Origin: Massilia aurea
GTDB lineage: Bacteria > Pseudomonadota > Gammaproteobacteria > Burkholderiales > Burkholderiaceae_D
NCBI RefSeq assembly: GCF_014200505.1
Contig: NZ_JACHBX010000002.1
Span: forward strand, 186,001 to 250,000
DNA length: 64,000 bases
Direction: 5' to 3'
Positions 63,155 to 64,000 of this stretch are shown piece after piece; the stretch's first letter is position 1; every line of letters starts with the position of its first letter. Below the pieces are notes generated by a model. That model was given only the letters and a program-made list of their open reading frames with translations, did no database searches and was not told where the DNA came from. The translations under genes were made by a program, and so were the position numbers.

Positions 63155-64000
63155 CAGATTACCTTTGCGCGGGTCAGGTCGTGGATGTGCAGCGCGCCGA
63201 CCAGCTGGCCCGCCTCATCGATCACGAGCATCTGGTTGATGCGGAATTCTTCCATCACGGCGACCGCGTCGACCGCCAGCTGCTCGGGGCGCACGCTGCG
63301 CGGATTGGCGTGCATGACGTCGCGAATCAGCACGTTCGAAAAATCGTGCATGCGCTCGATCACGCGGCGCAAGTCGCCGTCGGTGAACACGCCCAGCGGG
63401 CGGCCAGCGGCATCTACCACGGCGGTCATACCCATGCCCTTCTGGCTGATCTCGAGCAGCGCCTTGACCAGCGGGACATCCAGGCCCACCGACGGAATGG
63501 CGTCACCGGTGCGCATCACGTCGCGCACGTGTGTGAGCAGGCGCCGGCCCAGCGCGCCGCCCGGATGCGACAGCGCGAAATCCTGCTCGCGGAAACCCCG
63601 CACGTCGAGCAGCGCCACGGCCAGCGCGTCGCCCATGGCCAGCGTGACGGTGGTGCTGGTGGTCGGCGCCAGGTTGAGCGTGCAGGCTTCTTTGGCCACC
63701 GCGATGTTCAGGTGGACGTCGGCCAGCCTGGCCAGGCGCGAGGCCGGCTTGCCGGTCATGGCGATCACGCGCGCACCCAGGCGCTTCACGGCCGGCAGGA
63801 TGTCGAGCAGTTCGGACGATTCGCCCGAATTGGAAATGGCGATCAGGATGTCATTCGCGGTGACCATCCCCAGGTCACCGTGCGCGGCTTCGCCCGGGTG
63901 CATGAAGAACGCCGGCGTACCGGTGGACGACAGCGTGGCGGCGATCTTGCGGCCGATGTGGCCCGACTTGCCCATGCCCGAAACGACCACGCGGCCGGTG
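63154..64000 (-). CDS. kdsD: D-arabinose-5-phosphate isomerase (KdsD), 5' end outside window
   Basis: About 280 C-terminal codons are visible; the N-terminus lies beyond the right edge. SIS domain with VVVSGMGKSGHIGRKIAATLSSTGTPAFF and HPGEAAHGDLGM, then a CBS pair (from about LTHVRDVMRTGDAIPSV; LIRDVMHANPRSV). Converts ribulose-5-P to arabinose-5-P, the first KDO precursor. Heads the visible kdsD-kdsC-lptCAB-rpoN-hpf unit. Confidence 0.95.
   Translation of the reverse strand, partial: TGRVVVSGMGKSGHIGRKIAATLSSTGTPAFFMHPGEAAHGDLGMVTANDILIAISNSGESSELLDILPAVKRLGARVIAMTGKPASRLARLADVHLNIAVAKEACTLNLAPTTSTTVTLAMGDALAVALLDVRGFREQDFALSHPGGALGRRLLTHVRDVMRTGDAIPSVGLDVPLVKALLEISQKGMGMTAVVDAAGRPLGVFTDGDLRRVIERMHDFSNVLIRDVMHANPRSVRPEQLAVDAVAVMEEFRINQMLVIDEAGQLVGALHIHDLTRAKVI

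Noticed and set aside
1..64000. tRNA, rRNA, integrase or transposase genes
   Set aside because: Looked for T-loop/acceptor patterns and recombinase motifs; none was convincing in the window.

Overview
The window is high-GC chromosomal DNA that reads as a betaproteobacterium of the Oxalobacteraceae, most like Massilia, Duganella or Janthinobacterium. This is inferred from three things: the gene order ubiE / Tim44-like / ubiJ-ubiB / fmdB / DUF502 / aspS / nudB / endonuclease-clsB, the kdsD-kdsC-lptC-lptA-lptB-rpoN-hpf block, and PEP-CTERM surface proteins. It carries no rRNA, tRNA, CRISPR array or transposase that I can recognise. Both ends cut through genes: a GH20 hexosaminidase on the left and kdsD on the right.

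Layout. 1-9.1 kb (minus strand) is an amino-sugar/chitooligosaccharide uptake locus: FHS-type sugar transporter, TonB receptor, large lipoprotein, solute-binding protein, GH20 hexosaminidase. 9.5-14.3 kb holds a PEP-CTERM SGNH hydrolase with a sigma-54 promoter, a membrane chemoreceptor, an outer-membrane barrel and a small PstS-like binding protein. 14.4-21.5 kb is a five-gene fatty-acid beta-oxidation unit behind a TetR regulator. 21.8-33.3 kb is housekeeping: HslR, cardiolipin synthase, NudB, AspRS and ubiquinone biosynthesis.

33.7-40.9 kb is the most interesting part. A VpsR-like sigma-54 activator is followed by a -24/-12 promoter and five genes: a 739-residue Asn/Thr-rich then Gly/Ala-rich secreted protein, a small secreted protein, a C39-type peptidase, a second small secreted protein, and an outer-membrane protein with coiled coil, Pro-rich linker and beta-barrel. 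The architecture matches the Pseudomonas Fap functional-amyloid export system (FapC/FapB, FapD, FapE, FapF), but the fibre candidate is very different. The three secreted proteins share an R-G-G motif and a Q/N-containing hydrophobic motif. I read it as a divergent, sigma-54-controlled Fap-like amyloid or matrix-fibre system.

41-51.3 kb has a cold-shock gene, a second PEP-CTERM protein with a sigma-54 promoter, DUF971, HIT, a giant FAD/FeS oxidoreductase, flavin reductase, a YqaA-like protein, ilvA and queF. 51.7-54.1 kb is ptsN-hprK-rapZ. A lower-GC islet at 54.1-55.8 kb is flanked by a 35-bp duplication of the rapZ 3' end. From 56.4 kb to the right end lie a DUF5694-like protein, an enoyl-CoA hydratase-family hydrolase, hpf, rpoN, lptB, lptA, lptC, kdsC and kdsD. 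The presence of rpoN, a sigma-54 activator and three GG-N10-GC promoters in one window makes a sigma-54-controlled cell-surface programme the unifying theme.
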